Shown: positions 7,296-16,167 of the stretch, piece after piece
Numbering within the stretch: position 1 is the stretch's first letter
Layout of the letters: every line of letters starts with the position of its first letter
NCBI GenBank assembly: GCA_934500835.1
Contig: CAKSTR010000012.1
Coordinates: 62,001-126,000 of the forward strand
DNA: 64,000 nt
From: an uncultured Paracoccaceae bacterium
Lineage (GTDB): Bacteria > Pseudomonadota > Alphaproteobacteria > Rhodobacterales > Rhodobacteraceae
Direction: 5' to 3'
Made by a program: the position numbers and the translations under genes
The notes under the pieces: model-generated
Seen by the model: the letters and a program-made list of their open reading frames with translations, nothing else
What the model was told of the DNA's origin: nothing
The model's database searches: none

Positions 7296-8225
7296 CTATT
7301 CGGTGCGGACGGCGGGCTTGGCTCTTGTGTCCACCACAAGTTGAAACACGTCCGGGCGCGCATAGTGGCCGGTTGCGTCGAAGTCGAACTTCGCGCGCAT
7401 CACCTCGGCCGGATCGATGGTCGCGTAAAGGATGGTCTCGCCGCTGAAGTCCGGCCCTGCCAGAACGCGGCCCAGGGGCGAGACGATGGCCGAGCCGCCG
7501 CGCATCATCACCAGATCCGGTTCGTCGCCAAGCGGGCTTTCGTGATCGGCGGGATAGGCGGCGCGGGTGATGTGCTGGCAGGCGGTCAGCACGAAGGTGC
7601 GCCCTTCCAGCGCGATGTGCTGCATGGTGGGCAGCCAGGTGTCGCGGTCATCGGCGGTGGGGGCGCAATACAGGCTGACGCCCTGGTGATACATGTGCAT
7701 CCTGAGCGCGGGCATGTAGTTTTCCCAGCAGATCACCGCGCCGATGGTGCCCATCTCGGTCTTGAAGACGGGCAGGGTGGAGCCGTCGCCGAAGCCCCAG
7801 ATCAGCCGCTCTCCTGCGGTGGGCATCAGCTTGCGGTGCTTGCCCACAAGGCCCTTGGCGCCGTCGAAGTAAAGGACGGTGCAATACAGCGTGGCGCCGT
7901 CGCGTTCGATCACGCCGACGACGGCGAAGGCGCCGGTCTCGGCCGCGGCCTCGGCCAGAAGGGCGACTTCCGGCCCGTCAAGATCGATGGCGGCGGCGTG
8001 GTAGCGGGCAAAGGCCGCGCGCCCTTCAGGTTTGCGCATGCCGATGGGGGCGCCGAAAGAGGCGCCCTTGGGATAGCCACCGATCAATGCCTCGGGGAAG
8101 ACCACCAGCCTGGCGCCGTTTGCCGCCGCCTCGCGCAGCCTTGCGGCGGCCTTTTCGGCGGTGGCCAGCGGGTCGGCGGGCTGCGAGGCCATCTGCACGA
8201 CGGCTGCGGAGAAGGGGGTGGACAT
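7296..8225 (-). CDS. Nitrilase (carbon-nitrogen hydrolase superfamily)
   Basis: 309 residues from ATG 8225, chosen because GAGG lies 6 bases upstream; a TTG two codons earlier is possible. The catalytic triad is visible: Glu in VFPEALIGGYPKG (~residue 45), Lys in GKHRKLMPT (~130) and Cys in AVICWENYMP (~163). The ICWENYMP form and the MHLY/MHMY-type segment after it are typical of true nitrilases, which turn nitriles into carboxylic acids and ammonia. Its position beside the aromatic-acid locus raises the possibility that it feeds an aromatic acid into that pathway; this is inference. Confidence 0.88.
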   Translation of the reverse strand: MSTPFSAAVVQMASQPADPLATAEKAAARLREAAANGARLVVFPEALIGGYPKGASFGAPIGMRKPEGRAAFARYHAAAIDLDGPEVALLAEAAAETGAFAVVGVIERDGATLYCTVLYFDGAKGLVGKHRKLMPTAGERLIWGFGDGSTLPVFKTEMGTIGAVICWENYMPALRMHMYHQGVSLYCAPTADDRDTWLPTMQHIALEGRTFVLTACQHITRAAYPADHESPLGDEPDLVMMRGGSAIVSPLGRVLAGPDFSGETILYATIDPAEVMRAKFDFDATGHYARPDVFQLVVDTRAKPAVRTE

Positions 8226-8251
8226 GGGCAACCTCGGCTCTGATGGAAAGC

Positions 8252-8348
8252 GCCGGGGGGTTCACACCCCCCCGCGCCCACGGTTTCTTGAACCGGTAGC
8301 GCAACCGTGATCGCACCCCCGTGGGATATTTAGTGACAGAAAATGAGG
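8252..8348 (+). repeat. GGATATTT-tail dispersed repeat, copy with an inserted hairpin
   Basis: A G-run/C-run hairpin (8252-8275) and the conserved tail GGGATATTT-AGTGACAGAAAATGAGG (8332-8348). Between them sits an extra palindrome, CACGGTT (8279-8285) pairing with AACCGTG (8303-8309). It lies between the FAH hydrolase stop and the nitrilase start, both minus strand. Confidence 0.6.
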
Positions 8349-8362
8349 GTTTGCGGTTTCCG

Positions 8363-9286
8363 TCAATCCTCGGGTGTGGCGTCGATCACCGGGTGGCGGA
8401 TGGTGCCGATACCTTCCACGGTGGCGACGACCACATCGCCGGGCTTCAGCCATTCCTGCGGGGTGCGGCCGGCGCCGACCCCTTCAGGGGTGCCGGAGGC
8501 GATGATGTCGCCGGGCTCCAGCGTGATGCCGGAGGAGATGTCGGCGATCAGCGTATCGACCTTGAAGAGCATGTGGCGGGTGTTGGAGCGTTGTTTTTCC
8601 ACCCCGTTCACGGTGAGCCAGAGGTCGAGCGTCTGCGGATCGGGGATCTCGTCGGCGGTGACGATGCAGGGGCCGAAGGGGGCGTAGGTGTCCATGCCCT
8701 TGGAGAAGATCCATTGCCCGGCGCGGCGGTTGTCGCGGGCCGAGACGTCGATCATCACCGAATAGCCGAAGACATGGGACAGCGCGTCTTCCTTGCGGAT
8801 GCGCCGCGCGGTGGTGCCGATGATGACGGCCAGCTCGACCTCCCAGTCCAGCTGGTTGGTGATCTTGCGGTTGTGCTCGATCCCGTCGCCGGGGCCGATC
8901 ACGGTGGTCGGCGGTTTCGAGAAGATCACCGGCTGTTTCGGCAGGTCTTTCGAGGTGTCGAGCGAGGCCGCGCTTTCCGCGACATGTTCGACGTAGTTCA
9001 GCCCGATGCCGAAGATGTTCTTGCGCGGCCGCGGGATCGGGGCCAGCAGTCTGACATTGGCCAGCGCGGTGGCGGTGCCGGGGGCGAAACTGCCGTCGGC
9101 TTCGTCCAGACAGGCTTGCAGGGCCTCAAGCCCCGGGCGGCCGGTGTCGATCAGGCCCAGCATGCTGTCGGGCAGGTCCTCGCCGTGGATGGCGCCGAGG
9201 GCTTCGACATCGACCACCAGATCGCCATGGATCACGCCCAGACGGGCCTCGGCTTCGACGGAAGCGCGGTAAGTCACAAGTTTCAT
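8363..9286 (-). CDS. Fumarylacetoacetate hydrolase family protein (likely maleyl/fumarylpyruvate hydrolase)
   Basis: 307 residues, ATG 9286, 9 bases after the stop of the gentisate dioxygenase gene, so co-translated with it. The FAH C-terminal domain is clear: FGIGLNYVEHVAES, then QLDWEVELAVIIG with metal-ligand acids, GYSVMIDVSARDN, and the GDIIASGTPEGVGAGR block near residue 265. Enzymes of this family cleave C-C bonds in 1,3-diketo acids. Next to a gentisate dioxygenase the expected substrate is the ring-opened maleylpyruvate or fumarylpyruvate, giving pyruvate. No glutathione-dependent isomerase gene is adjacent, which favours direct maleylpyruvate cleavage, but that is inference. Confidence 0.88.
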   Translation of the reverse strand: MKLVTYRASVEAEARLGVIHGDLVVDVEALGAIHGEDLPDSMLGLIDTGRPGLEALQACLDEADGSFAPGTATALANVRLLAPIPRPRKNIFGIGLNYVEHVAESAASLDTSKDLPKQPVIFSKPPTTVIGPGDGIEHNRKITNQLDWEVELAVIIGTTARRIRKEDALSHVFGYSVMIDVSARDNRRAGQWIFSKGMDTYAPFGPCIVTADEIPDPQTLDLWLTVNGVEKQRSNTRHMLFKVDTLIADISSGITLEPGDIIASGTPEGVGAGRTPQEWLKPGDVVVATVEGIGTIRHPVIDATPED

Positions 9287-9295
9287 CTGGCTTCC

Positions 9296-10411
9296 TTACA
9301 GGAGGGGCTGGTGGCCGTCATTCTCGCCGAAGGCCTCTTCGCGGTAGAGGCCGAGGGCGCGCATGACCGGCAGGTCGTTGAGACAGAAGAGGCAGGCGTC
9401 CTCGCGGTCGGAGCCGTTGACATGTTCGTGCCAGGCCCAGGAGGGGACGCAGAAGATGTCGCGCTCGGACCAGTCGAAACGCTTGCCGTTGATGATGGAA
9501 TGGCCACGCCCTTTGGCGACGTGATAGAGGTAGCTGCCGGTGTGGCGGTGCGCTTTCGTCGCCTCGCCCGGGCGCAGCATCTGCATCGAGGCGCCAAGCG
9601 TGCGCATGACCGGGCCGTTGGTCACGGGGTTGACGTATTCCATCATCACGCCGTCGAAAGGGCTGCCCGCGGTGGCGGTGCTGAACTTGGTCAGCGCGTC
9701 ATAGGTCGGCGCCCATTCGTATTTGAACATCGGGCTGTAGCCCTTTTGCCAGCTTTCCCCGTAAGGGGTCAGGCCCGGATTGCCCCAGGTTTTCGTCATG
9801 TCGTCGACGGCATAGCCGACGGCCTGGTTCATGTCGGGATGGACCTCGTAGAAATTCGCCTCCATCGCGTTGACGAAGGGGATGTCGAGGCCGTCCTGCC
9901 AGAGGCAGAGGCTGCCGTCCGCCGCGACGCCATGTTCGTGCCATGTCCCGTTCGGGGTCAGCACGAAGTCATTGGCGCCAAGGGTCATCTTGTGGCCGTC
10001 GACGATGGTATAGGCGCCGCGGCCTTCCATGATGAAGCGGATCGCACTGGCAGAGTGGCGGTGCGCGCCCGCCACCTCGCCGGGGTTCATCACCTGCAGG
10101 CCGGCGTAGATCCAGCCGACGGCGGCGGCGACATCGCTGCGCCCGGGGTTGTTGAGGTAGATCACCCGCCGGCCGGCTTTTTCCGGCGTCACCAGATCGA
10201 CCGAGCGGACCACATGGTCGCGCAGATCCTTGTAGCGCCAGACCACGGGGACGGATTGCGACTTCGGTTCCCAGGGCTCGATCTTGTTGGCGACGGTCCA
10301 GAGCGCGCCGGCGCTGTGGCGCTCAAGCTCGTCGTAATAGGCCAGAAGTTCCGGCGTATCCTCGACGTTGGCGCGGCCCGCCACGTCTTCCCGATGATTC
10401 TCGCGTGCCAT
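9296..10411 (-). CDS. Gentisate 1,2-dioxygenase (bicupin)
   Basis: 371 residues from ATG 10411, chosen for its GGGAGG site 6 bases upstream. Two cupin domains are visible. The first has AHRHSASAIRFIMEG and TWHEHG near residues 115-165. The second has AHRHTGSYLYHVAKG and SWAWHEHVNG near residues 280-340. This architecture and length fit gentisate or 1-hydroxy-2-naphthoate dioxygenases, Fe(II) enzymes that cleave the ring between carboxyl and hydroxyl carbons. It heads a two-gene operon with the FAH hydrolase. It lies within the aryl-CoA locus, so its substrate may come from a CoA intermediate after thioester hydrolysis. Confidence 0.88.
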   Translation of the reverse strand: MARENHREDVAGRANVEDTPELLAYYDELERHSAGALWTVANKIEPWEPKSQSVPVVWRYKDLRDHVVRSVDLVTPEKAGRRVIYLNNPGRSDVAAAVGWIYAGLQVMNPGEVAGAHRHSASAIRFIMEGRGAYTIVDGHKMTLGANDFVLTPNGTWHEHGVAADGSLCLWQDGLDIPFVNAMEANFYEVHPDMNQAVGYAVDDMTKTWGNPGLTPYGESWQKGYSPMFKYEWAPTYDALTKFSTATAGSPFDGVMMEYVNPVTNGPVMRTLGASMQMLRPGEATKAHRHTGSYLYHVAKGRGHSIINGKRFDWSERDIFCVPSWAWHEHVNGSDREDACLFCLNDLPVMRALGLYREEAFGENDGHQPLL

Positions 10412-10558
10412 GATGCCCTCCCGCAGATGGTGGTTGCGGGGGAGAGTGCGCCATGGATTTGTCGATTGCAAGAAAGATTATCGAAAATCCTGACGGGCGA
10501 GACGACAAGACAGGCGGTCTGTTCCGATCTGCCCCGATCTGGCCCGGCTGGCTGGCGG

Positions 10559-10616
10559 CTGGAGGGGTTTTGCACCCCTCCAGACCTCCCCGCAGGATAT
10601 TTCGGCCAAAGTGAAG
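10559..10616 (+). repeat. GGATATTT-tail dispersed repeat
   Basis: Ten-bp stem CTGGAGGGGT / ACCCCTCCAG with loop TTTGC (10559-10583), followed by CTCCCCGCAGGATATTT and CAAAGTGAAGG. It occupies the 252-bp gap (10412-10663) between the thiolase stop and the dioxygenase start. The hairpin may act as terminator of the thiolase transcript or simply be a repeat copy. No gene is visible in the gap. Confidence 0.6.
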
Positions 10617-10663
10617 GCGGCAGAGGCGGGAAAGGGGGGCGGCCCGGGTTTGTCGGCCTGCCG

Positions 10664-11842
10664 TCAGACCCGGTGAAGGGCCAGCGCAACGCCATGGCCG
10701 ACGCCGACGCAAAGCGTGGCAAGGGCGGTGTTGCCCCCGCTTTCAGCCATGCGGCGGGCGGCGGCCCAGGTGATGCGGGCGCCGGACATGCCAAGGGGGT
10801 GGCCGATGGCGATGCCGCCGCTTTGGCCGTTCACGCGGGGGTCGTCATCGGGCAGGCCCCAGGCGCGGGTGCAGGACAGGACCTGCGCGGCGAAGGCCTC
10901 GTTCAGCTCGATCACGTCGTAGTCGGCGGCGCGCAGGCCATTGCGGGTCTGCAGCCTTTCCACCGCGGCGACCGGGCCGATGCCCATGATCCGCGGCTCC
11001 ACCCCGGCGCTGGCGGCGGCGCCAAGGCGGGCGAGGGGGGTAAGGCCATGGCGTTTCACGGCGGCTTCGGAGGCGAGGAGAAGGGCGCATGCGCCGTCAT
11101 TGACGCCCGCCGCATTGCCGGCCGTGACGGTTCCGGGCTTGCGGAAGGGCGCATTCAGCGCGGCCAGTTTCTCAAGGCTGGTGGCGCGGGGGTGTTCGTC
11201 GGTCTCGACCGTTGCCGTGGTGCCCTTGGGGCCGGGGATGGTCATGGGAAGGATGTCGGCCGCGTGCCATGCAGCGTCATAGCGGGACTGGCTGCGCAGC
11301 GCATAGGCATCCTGATCCGCGCGCGCGATGCCACGCTCGGCCGCCAGGTTCTCGGCGGTCTCGGGCATCGACTCGATGCCGTATTCCGCCGCGATCCGCT
11401 TGTTGACGAAGCGCCAGCCGATGGTGGTGTCGTGGATCTCGGCCCGGCGGTCAAAGGCGGTTTCGGCCTTGGGCATCACGAAGGGTGCGCGCGACATGCT
11501 TTCCACCCCGCCCGCGATCACCAGATCGGCAGAGCCGGTGGCAATGGCGCGGGCGCCGGCGATCACCGCATCCAGCCCGCTGGCGCAAAGCCGGTTGACC
11601 GTAAGCCCCGGCACGGTGACGGGCAGGCGCGACAGGAGCACGGCCATGCGGGCGACGTTGCGGTTGTCTTCGCCCGCCTGATTGGCGCAGCCAAGGATCA
11701 CCTCGTCGATGGGCAGGTCGTCCGCACCCAGAAGCCCGTCGATCACCTGGGCGGCCATGTCGTCGGGGCGCAGGCGGGCCAGGGCGCCGCCGTGGCGGCC
11801 GACCGGGCTGCGCTTGCCACGGCAGAGAAAGACGTCGGTCAT
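10664..11842 (-). CDS. Acetyl-CoA acyltransferase (3-oxoadipyl-CoA thiolase-like)
   Basis: 392 residues; its ATG forms an ATGA overlap with the 3-hydroxyacyl-CoA dehydrogenase stop. The nucleophilic Cys is in NRLCASGLDAV (~residue 90), with the two other catalytic blocks GHPLGMSGAR (~348) and CVGVGHG (~383). The N-terminus (FLCRGKRSPVGRHGGALA) resembles PcaF-type degradative thiolases. It would perform the last beta-oxidation step on the dicarboxylyl- or oxo-acyl-CoA produced after ring opening in this locus, releasing acetyl-CoA. A non-thiolytic biosynthetic use is unlikely here. Confidence 0.93.
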   Translation of the reverse strand: MTDVFLCRGKRSPVGRHGGALARLRPDDMAAQVIDGLLGADDLPIDEVILGCANQAGEDNRNVARMAVLLSRLPVTVPGLTVNRLCASGLDAVIAGARAIATGSADLVIAGGVESMSRAPFVMPKAETAFDRRAEIHDTTIGWRFVNKRIAAEYGIESMPETAENLAAERGIARADQDAYALRSQSRYDAAWHAADILPMTIPGPKGTTATVETDEHPRATSLEKLAALNAPFRKPGTVTAGNAAGVNDGACALLLASEAAVKRHGLTPLARLGAAASAGVEPRIMGIGPVAAVERLQTRNGLRAADYDVIELNEAFAAQVLSCTRAWGLPDDDPRVNGQSGGIAIGHPLGMSGARITWAAARRMAESGGNTALATLCVGVGHGVALALHRV

Positions 11843-12969
11843 GCGAGGGACTCCAGATGGGGGGCGGCGTCATAGCGGCCGGCCAGGGCGGCGGGCGCGC
11901 GGGCGGCAAGGTCGCGCAGGATGGCAAGGACGGCCGGGGCGCCGCCAAGGCGGGCCAGCATCTCGAAAGGCCCGCGCGGGAAATTGAGGCCCAGCTTCAG
12001 CGCGGTGTCGACACTGTCCTGCGCGGTGCCGGATTCCTGCACCAGCCAGCAGGCTTCGTTGACCAGCAAAGCCTCGATCCTTGCCGCGATTGCCTCGGCA
12101 TCCGCAGGGGGCGGGACGGGTTCGCCCGGTGGCGTCACGAAACCCGTGCCGGACTTGCGGCCCAGCCGGCCCGCGGCGACGGCGTCGGCAAGGGCGGGGA
12201 ATATGGCGTAACGCGGGTTTCCACCCATTGCGGCCCACAGCGATTTCGTGGCGGCAAGGTTGATGTCGGCGCCGATCAGGTCGACCAGCGCGAAGGGGCC
12301 CATGCGGTAGCCGGCGGCGACCATGGCGGCATCGATCTCGGCGGCCGAGCGGCCCTCCTGCATCAGCGCGAAGGCCTCGCCATAGAAGGGCCGGGCGCAG
12401 CGGTTGACGATGAATCCGGGGCTGTCGGGGGCGCTGACCACCACCTTTCCGGCCGCTTCGGTCAGGGCGCGGGCCTTCGCACCGGCCTCCTCGGCGCCAT
12501 GCGGCACCACCAGTTCCACCAGCTTCATCGCCGGGGCGGGGTTGAAGAAGTGAAGGCCGATCACCTGCAGCGGCCGGGACAGAGGATCGCGGATCGCGCG
12601 GACAGAAAGCGAGGAGGTATTGGTCGCCAGCACGCAGCCGCTGTCCACAGCCTGTTCGATGGCGGCGAAGAGCTGCTGTTTCACGGCAAGATCCTCGGCC
12701 ACGGCCTCGATCACCAGCGCGCAACCGGCAAGGCCCTCGGGGCCGTCGACCACATGCAGCCGGTCTGCGATGGCCTTTGCCTCGGCGGCATCCAGCTTGC
12801 CTGCGGCGACCCGCGGCGCCAAGGCCGCCGCCAGCCGCTCCTGCGCATTGGCGCGGGCGGGGGCGAAGGCGTCCGTCGCCCGCACCACATGGCCGGCTGC
12901 CGCATAGACCTGCGCGATGCCAAGGCCCATGGTGCCCAGACCCGCAACCCCGATCACCGGCTTTGCCAT
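11839..12969 (-). CDS. 3-Hydroxyacyl-CoA dehydrogenase
   Basis: 376 residues from ATG 12969, preceded by GGGAGG. The Rossmann motif GLGTMGLGIAQVYAAAGH (~residues 10-27), the NAD domain signature IEAVAEDLAVKQQLF (~89-103), NTSSLSV, and the catalytic-His region GLHFFNPAPAMKLVELV (~138-154) are all present, followed by the C-terminal helical domain with a second partial copy. It oxidises L-3-hydroxyacyl-CoA to 3-oxoacyl-CoA. It is divergent from the monooxygenase/reductase gene across a 169-bp promoter region containing a 16-bp palindrome, so both arms of the locus probably share one regulator. Confidence 0.94.
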   Translation of the reverse strand: MAKPVIGVAGLGTMGLGIAQVYAAAGHVVRATDAFAPARANAQERLAAALAPRVAAGKLDAAEAKAIADRLHVVDGPEGLAGCALVIEAVAEDLAVKQQLFAAIEQAVDSGCVLATNTSSLSVRAIRDPLSRPLQVIGLHFFNPAPAMKLVELVVPHGAEEAGAKARALTEAAGKVVVSAPDSPGFIVNRCARPFYGEAFALMQEGRSAAEIDAAMVAAGYRMGPFALVDLIGADINLAATKSLWAAMGGNPRYAIFPALADAVAAGRLGRKSGTGFVTPPGEPVPPPADAEAIAARIEALLVNEACWLVQESGTAQDSVDTALKLGLNFPRGPFEMLARLGGAPAVLAILRDLAARAPAALAGRYDAAPHLESLA

Positions 12970-13062
12970 CCGCAATCCTCCCTGATGTGTGACGCATCCT
13001 GCGCCCGCAGGTTCCGCTGTCCAGTCCATTTCAACCTGCACGAAAAATATTTCAAGGATAAA

Positions 13063-13078
13063 ATTTCAAGCTTGAAAT
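13063..13078. promoter_or_regulatory. Palindrome in the divergent promoter, probable MarR operator
   Basis: ATTTCAAGCTTGAAAT, a perfect 16-bp palindrome between the divergent 3-hydroxyacyl-CoA dehydrogenase and monooxygenase/reductase genes. Additional TTTCAA half-sites lie at 13029-13034 and 13050-13054 onward. Palindromes of this size are usual for MarR-family repressors, and a MarR gene is third in the plus-strand operon. Confidence 0.6.
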
Positions 13079-13138
13079 GAATCACCCGTCATGTCAGCCT
13101 TTGCCAGACGCGCAGATGATCCTTGGGAGGATTCGGGA

Positions 13139-15427
13139 ATGAAGGTGCTTTGCCTTGGCGGCGGCCCGGCCGGTCTCTATTTCGCCATTTCGATGAAGCT
13201 GCGCGACCCGTCGCATCAGGTGACGGTGCTGGAACGCAACAAGGCCAATGACACGTTCGGCTGGGGCGTGGTGCTGTCGGATGACGCGCTGGGCCGGATG
13301 CAGAAGAACGATCCGGTCAGCACGGACACCATCCGCAACCACTTCAGCTACTGGGATGACATCGCCGTCGTGCATGACGGGGTGCGGACCGTCTCGGGCG
13401 GGCATGGCTTCGCCGGGATCGGCCGCAAACAGATGCTGATCATCCTGCAGGCCCGCGCGCGCGAACTGGGCGTCGAGATGCAGTTCGAGACCACCTTCAA
13501 GACCGCGGAAGAATACCGCAAGGATTACGACCTTGTCATTGGCTGCGACGGGCTGAACAGCACCGTGCGCAGTGAATACAAGGATGTGTTCCGCCCCGAC
13601 ATCGATGTGCGCAAGTGCAAGTTCGTCTGGCTGGGCACGCATCAGAAATTCGACGACGCCTTCACCTTCATCTTCGAGAAGACCGAACACGGCTGGGTCT
13701 GGGCCCATGTCTACCAGTTCGACGACAACACCGCGACCTTCATCGTCGAAACCCTGCCCGAAACCTGGGACAAGCTGGGCTTCGAGGCGATGAGCAAAGA
13801 GGAAACGGTCGAGACCTGCCGCAAGATCTTTGAACGCCATCTGGGCGGGCATGATCTGATGTCGAACGCCGCGCACCTGCGCGGATCGGCGGTGTGGATC
13901 CAGTTCCCGCGCGTGATCTGCGAGAAATGGTACAATGGCAATGTCGTTCTGATGGGCGATGCCGCCGCCACGGGGCATTTCTCGATCGGGTCGGGATCGC
14001 GCCTGGCCTTCGATTCCGCCATCGCGCTGGCCGAATACCTGCATTCGGAACCCGACATGCAGGCCGCCTTCGAACGCTATCAGGCCGAACGCCGGGTCGA
14101 GGTGCTGCGCCTGCAATCGGCCGCCCGCAATTCGCTGGAATGGTTCGAGCAGGTCGAGCGCTATCTGGACCTTGACCCGACCCAGTTCGCCTATTCCCTG
14201 CTGACCCGCTCGCAGCGGATTTCGCACGAGAACCTTCGCCTGCGTGACCCCGAATGGCTTGCCTCGGCCGAGGACTGGTTCCAGGAACAGGCGGGGGGCC
14301 AGAAGGGCCGCCGCCCGATGTTCGCCCCCTTCAAGCTGCGGGACATGGCGCTGAAGAACCGCGTCGTCCTGTCGCCGATGGCGCAATACAAGGCCGTGGA
14401 CGGTGTGCCGACCGACTGGCATTTCGTGCATTACGCCGAGCGTGCCAAGGGCGGTGCCGCGCTGATCTACACCGAGATGACCTGCGTCTCGGCGGAAGGC
14501 CGCATCACCCCCGGCTGCCCCGGCCTTTATGCGCCCGAGCATGAAGTGGCGTGGAAGCGGCTGGCCGACTTCGTCCATGCCGAGACCTCGGCGAAGCTTT
14601 GCATCCAGATCGGCCATGCCGGCCGCAAGGCCAGCACCTGCGTGCCATGGGAAGGCGGCGGGATCGACGCGCCTCTGGCCAGCGGCAACTGGCCGCTGAT
14701 CGCCGCCAGCGCCATTCCCTACAAGCCCGCGAGCCAGACGCCCAAGGCGATGGACAAGGCCGATCTTGCGGCCGTGAAGGCTCAGTTCGTGACCGCGACC
14801 CAGATGGCCGACCGCGCCGGGGCAGACATGGTCGAGATGCACGCCGCCCACGGCTATCTGCTGGCGACCTTCATCTCTCCGATCACGAACACCCGGACTG
14901 ATGAATACGGCGGCAGCCTTGAAAACCGGATGCGCTATCCGCTTGAGGTGTTCGCCGCGATGCGCGCGGTCTGGCCGGCGCAAAAGCCGATGTCGGTTCG
15001 CGTCAGCGCGCACGACTGGATCGACGGTGGCGTCACACCGGAAGAGGCCGTTGAAATCGCCCGCATGTTCCGGGCCGCCGGGGCCGACATCATCGACGTC
15101 TCTTCGGGCCAGACCGACCCGGCCGAAAAGCCGGTCTATGGCCGGATGTTCCAGACGCCCTTCAGCGACCGCATCCGCAACGAGGCGCATATCCCCACCA
15201 TGACCGTCGGCAACATCAGCGACTGGGATCAGGTGAACGGCATCCTGATGGCCGGCCGGGCCGATCTGGTCTGCCTTGCACGGATGCATCTGGCCGATCC
15301 CTACTGGACGCTGCATGCTGCGGTCGAGCAGGGGGATCAGCAAAGCGAATGGCCGAAGCCCTACAAGGGCGGCCGCGACCTGATGTTCCGGCTGCGAGAA
15401 CGGCAGGAGGCACAGATCCGGGTATGA
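13139..15427 (+). CDS. 2-Aminobenzoyl-CoA monooxygenase/reductase-like bifunctional flavoprotein
   Basis: 762 residues, ATG 13139 with GGGAGG upstream. The N-terminal half (~1-385) is an FAD aromatic hydroxylase: GGGPAGLYFAI at the start, DLVIGCDGLNSTVR, and MGDAAATGHFSIGSGSRLA. The C-terminal half (~395-762) is an Old Yellow Enzyme FMN domain: FAPFKLRDMALKNRVVLSPM, HAAHGYLLATFISPITN, DEYGGSLENR. This fusion is the hallmark of the Azoarcus evansii enzyme that hydroxylates and then reduces 2-aminobenzoyl-CoA to a non-aromatic cyclohexenone thioester. Salicylyl-CoA 5-hydroxylases share the first domain but, as I recall, lack the second. It is first in the plus-strand catabolic operon. Confidence 0.9.
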   Translation: MKVLCLGGGPAGLYFAISMKLRDPSHQVTVLERNKANDTFGWGVVLSDDALGRMQKNDPVSTDTIRNHFSYWDDIAVVHDGVRTVSGGHGFAGIGRKQMLIILQARARELGVEMQFETTFKTAEEYRKDYDLVIGCDGLNSTVRSEYKDVFRPDIDVRKCKFVWLGTHQKFDDAFTFIFEKTEHGWVWAHVYQFDDNTATFIVETLPETWDKLGFEAMSKEETVETCRKIFERHLGGHDLMSNAAHLRGSAVWIQFPRVICEKWYNGNVVLMGDAAATGHFSIGSGSRLAFDSAIALAEYLHSEPDMQAAFERYQAERRVEVLRLQSAARNSLEWFEQVERYLDLDPTQFAYSLLTRSQRISHENLRLRDPEWLASAEDWFQEQAGGQKGRRPMFAPFKLRDMALKNRVVLSPMAQYKAVDGVPTDWHFVHYAERAKGGAALIYTEMTCVSAEGRITPGCPGLYAPEHEVAWKRLADFVHAETSAKLCIQIGHAGRKASTCVPWEGGGIDAPLASGNWPLIAASAIPYKPASQTPKAMDKADLAAVKAQFVTATQMADRAGADMVEMHAAHGYLLATFISPITNTRTDEYGGSLENRMRYPLEVFAAMRAVWPAQKPMSVRVSAHDWIDGGVTPEEAVEIARMFRAAGADIIDVSSGQTDPAEKPVYGRMFQTPFSDRIRNEAHIPTMTVGNISDWDQVNGILMAGRADLVCLARMHLADPYWTLHAAVEQGDQQSEWPKPYKGGRDLMFRLRERQEAQIRV

Positions 15428-16167
15428 CGCAGCTTGCGGGGAAACGGGCGCTGGTGACAGGGGGCGGCTCCGGAGCAGGGGCCGCGCTGGCGCTGGCCTT
15501 TGCCGAAGCCGGGGCCGAGGTGGTGATCTCGGGGCGCCGTCTTGACGCGCTGGCCGCCACCGCCGCCCGCCACCCCGCGATCCGCGCCGTGCAGGGCGAT
15601 GTGACGGAGGAGGCTTCGGTGAAACGCATGTTCGCCGAAGCCGGGCCTTGCGACATCGTGATCGCCAATGCGGGTGCGGCCGACTCCGCGCCGATGGGGC
15701 GGGTCACGCTGGAGCAGTGGAATGCCATGCTGGCGGTGAACCTGACCGGCGTCTTTCTGACCTTCCGCGAGGGCCTTGCCCAGCTTCCGGGTTGGGGGCG
15801 GCTGATCGCCGTCGCCTCGACCGCCGGGCTGAAGGGCTATGCCTATGTCGCGCCCTACGCCGCGGCGAAACATGGCGTGATCGGCCTCTGCCGGTCGCTT
15901 GCGCTGGAGGTGGCGAAGAAGCCGGTCACGGTGAATGCGCTTTGCCCCGGTTTCCTGGACACCGAGATGACGGATCGGTCTGTGGCGAACATCGTCGAGA
16001 AGACCGGCATGTCGCAGGCCGACGCCCGCGCCACCCTTGCCGCCACCAATCCGCAAAAGCGGCTGATCCAGCCGTCCGAGGTTTCCTCTGCCGCGCTCTG
16101 GCTTTGCGCGCCGGGGTCCGAGGGGATCAATGGCCAGGCGCTCGCCATAGCGGGGGGCGAGGTATGA
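15424..16167 (+). CDS. SDR family oxidoreductase
   Basis: 247 residues, ATG 15424 overlapping the previous stop (ATGA). Classical short-chain dehydrogenase features are present: cofactor loop TGGGSGAG (~12-19), NAG (~79-81), Ser in VASTAG (~132) and YAAAK (~145-149). Arg in SGRR after beta-2 suggests NADP(H) is possible. It probably oxidises or reduces a hydroxy/keto alicyclic acyl-CoA downstream of the flavoprotein; the exact step cannot be told. It overlaps the MarR gene by 4 bases. Confidence 0.9.
   Translation: MTQLAGKRALVTGGGSGAGAALALAFAEAGAEVVISGRRLDALAATAARHPAIRAVQGDVTEEASVKRMFAEAGPCDIVIANAGAADSAPMGRVTLEQWNAMLAVNLTGVFLTFREGLAQLPGWGRLIAVASTAGLKGYAYVAPYAAAKHGVIGLCRSLALEVAKKPVTVNALCPGFLDTEMTDRSVANIVEKTGMSQADARATLAATNPQKRLIQPSEVSSAALWLCAPGSEGINGQALAIAGGEV

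Noticed and set aside
8321..11875. A very long plus-strand open frame of over 1100 codons
   Set aside because: It runs antisense to the FAH hydrolase, gentisate dioxygenase and thiolase genes, which have clear motifs. Its product is low-complexity Gly/Ala/Arg/His sequence without domains, as usual for high-GC antisense frames.
13139..15427. Frameshifted fusion of two separate genes
   Set aside because: The two flavoprotein domains are in one uninterrupted frame with a linker, matching the known natural fusion of 2-aminobenzoyl-CoA monooxygenase/reductase.
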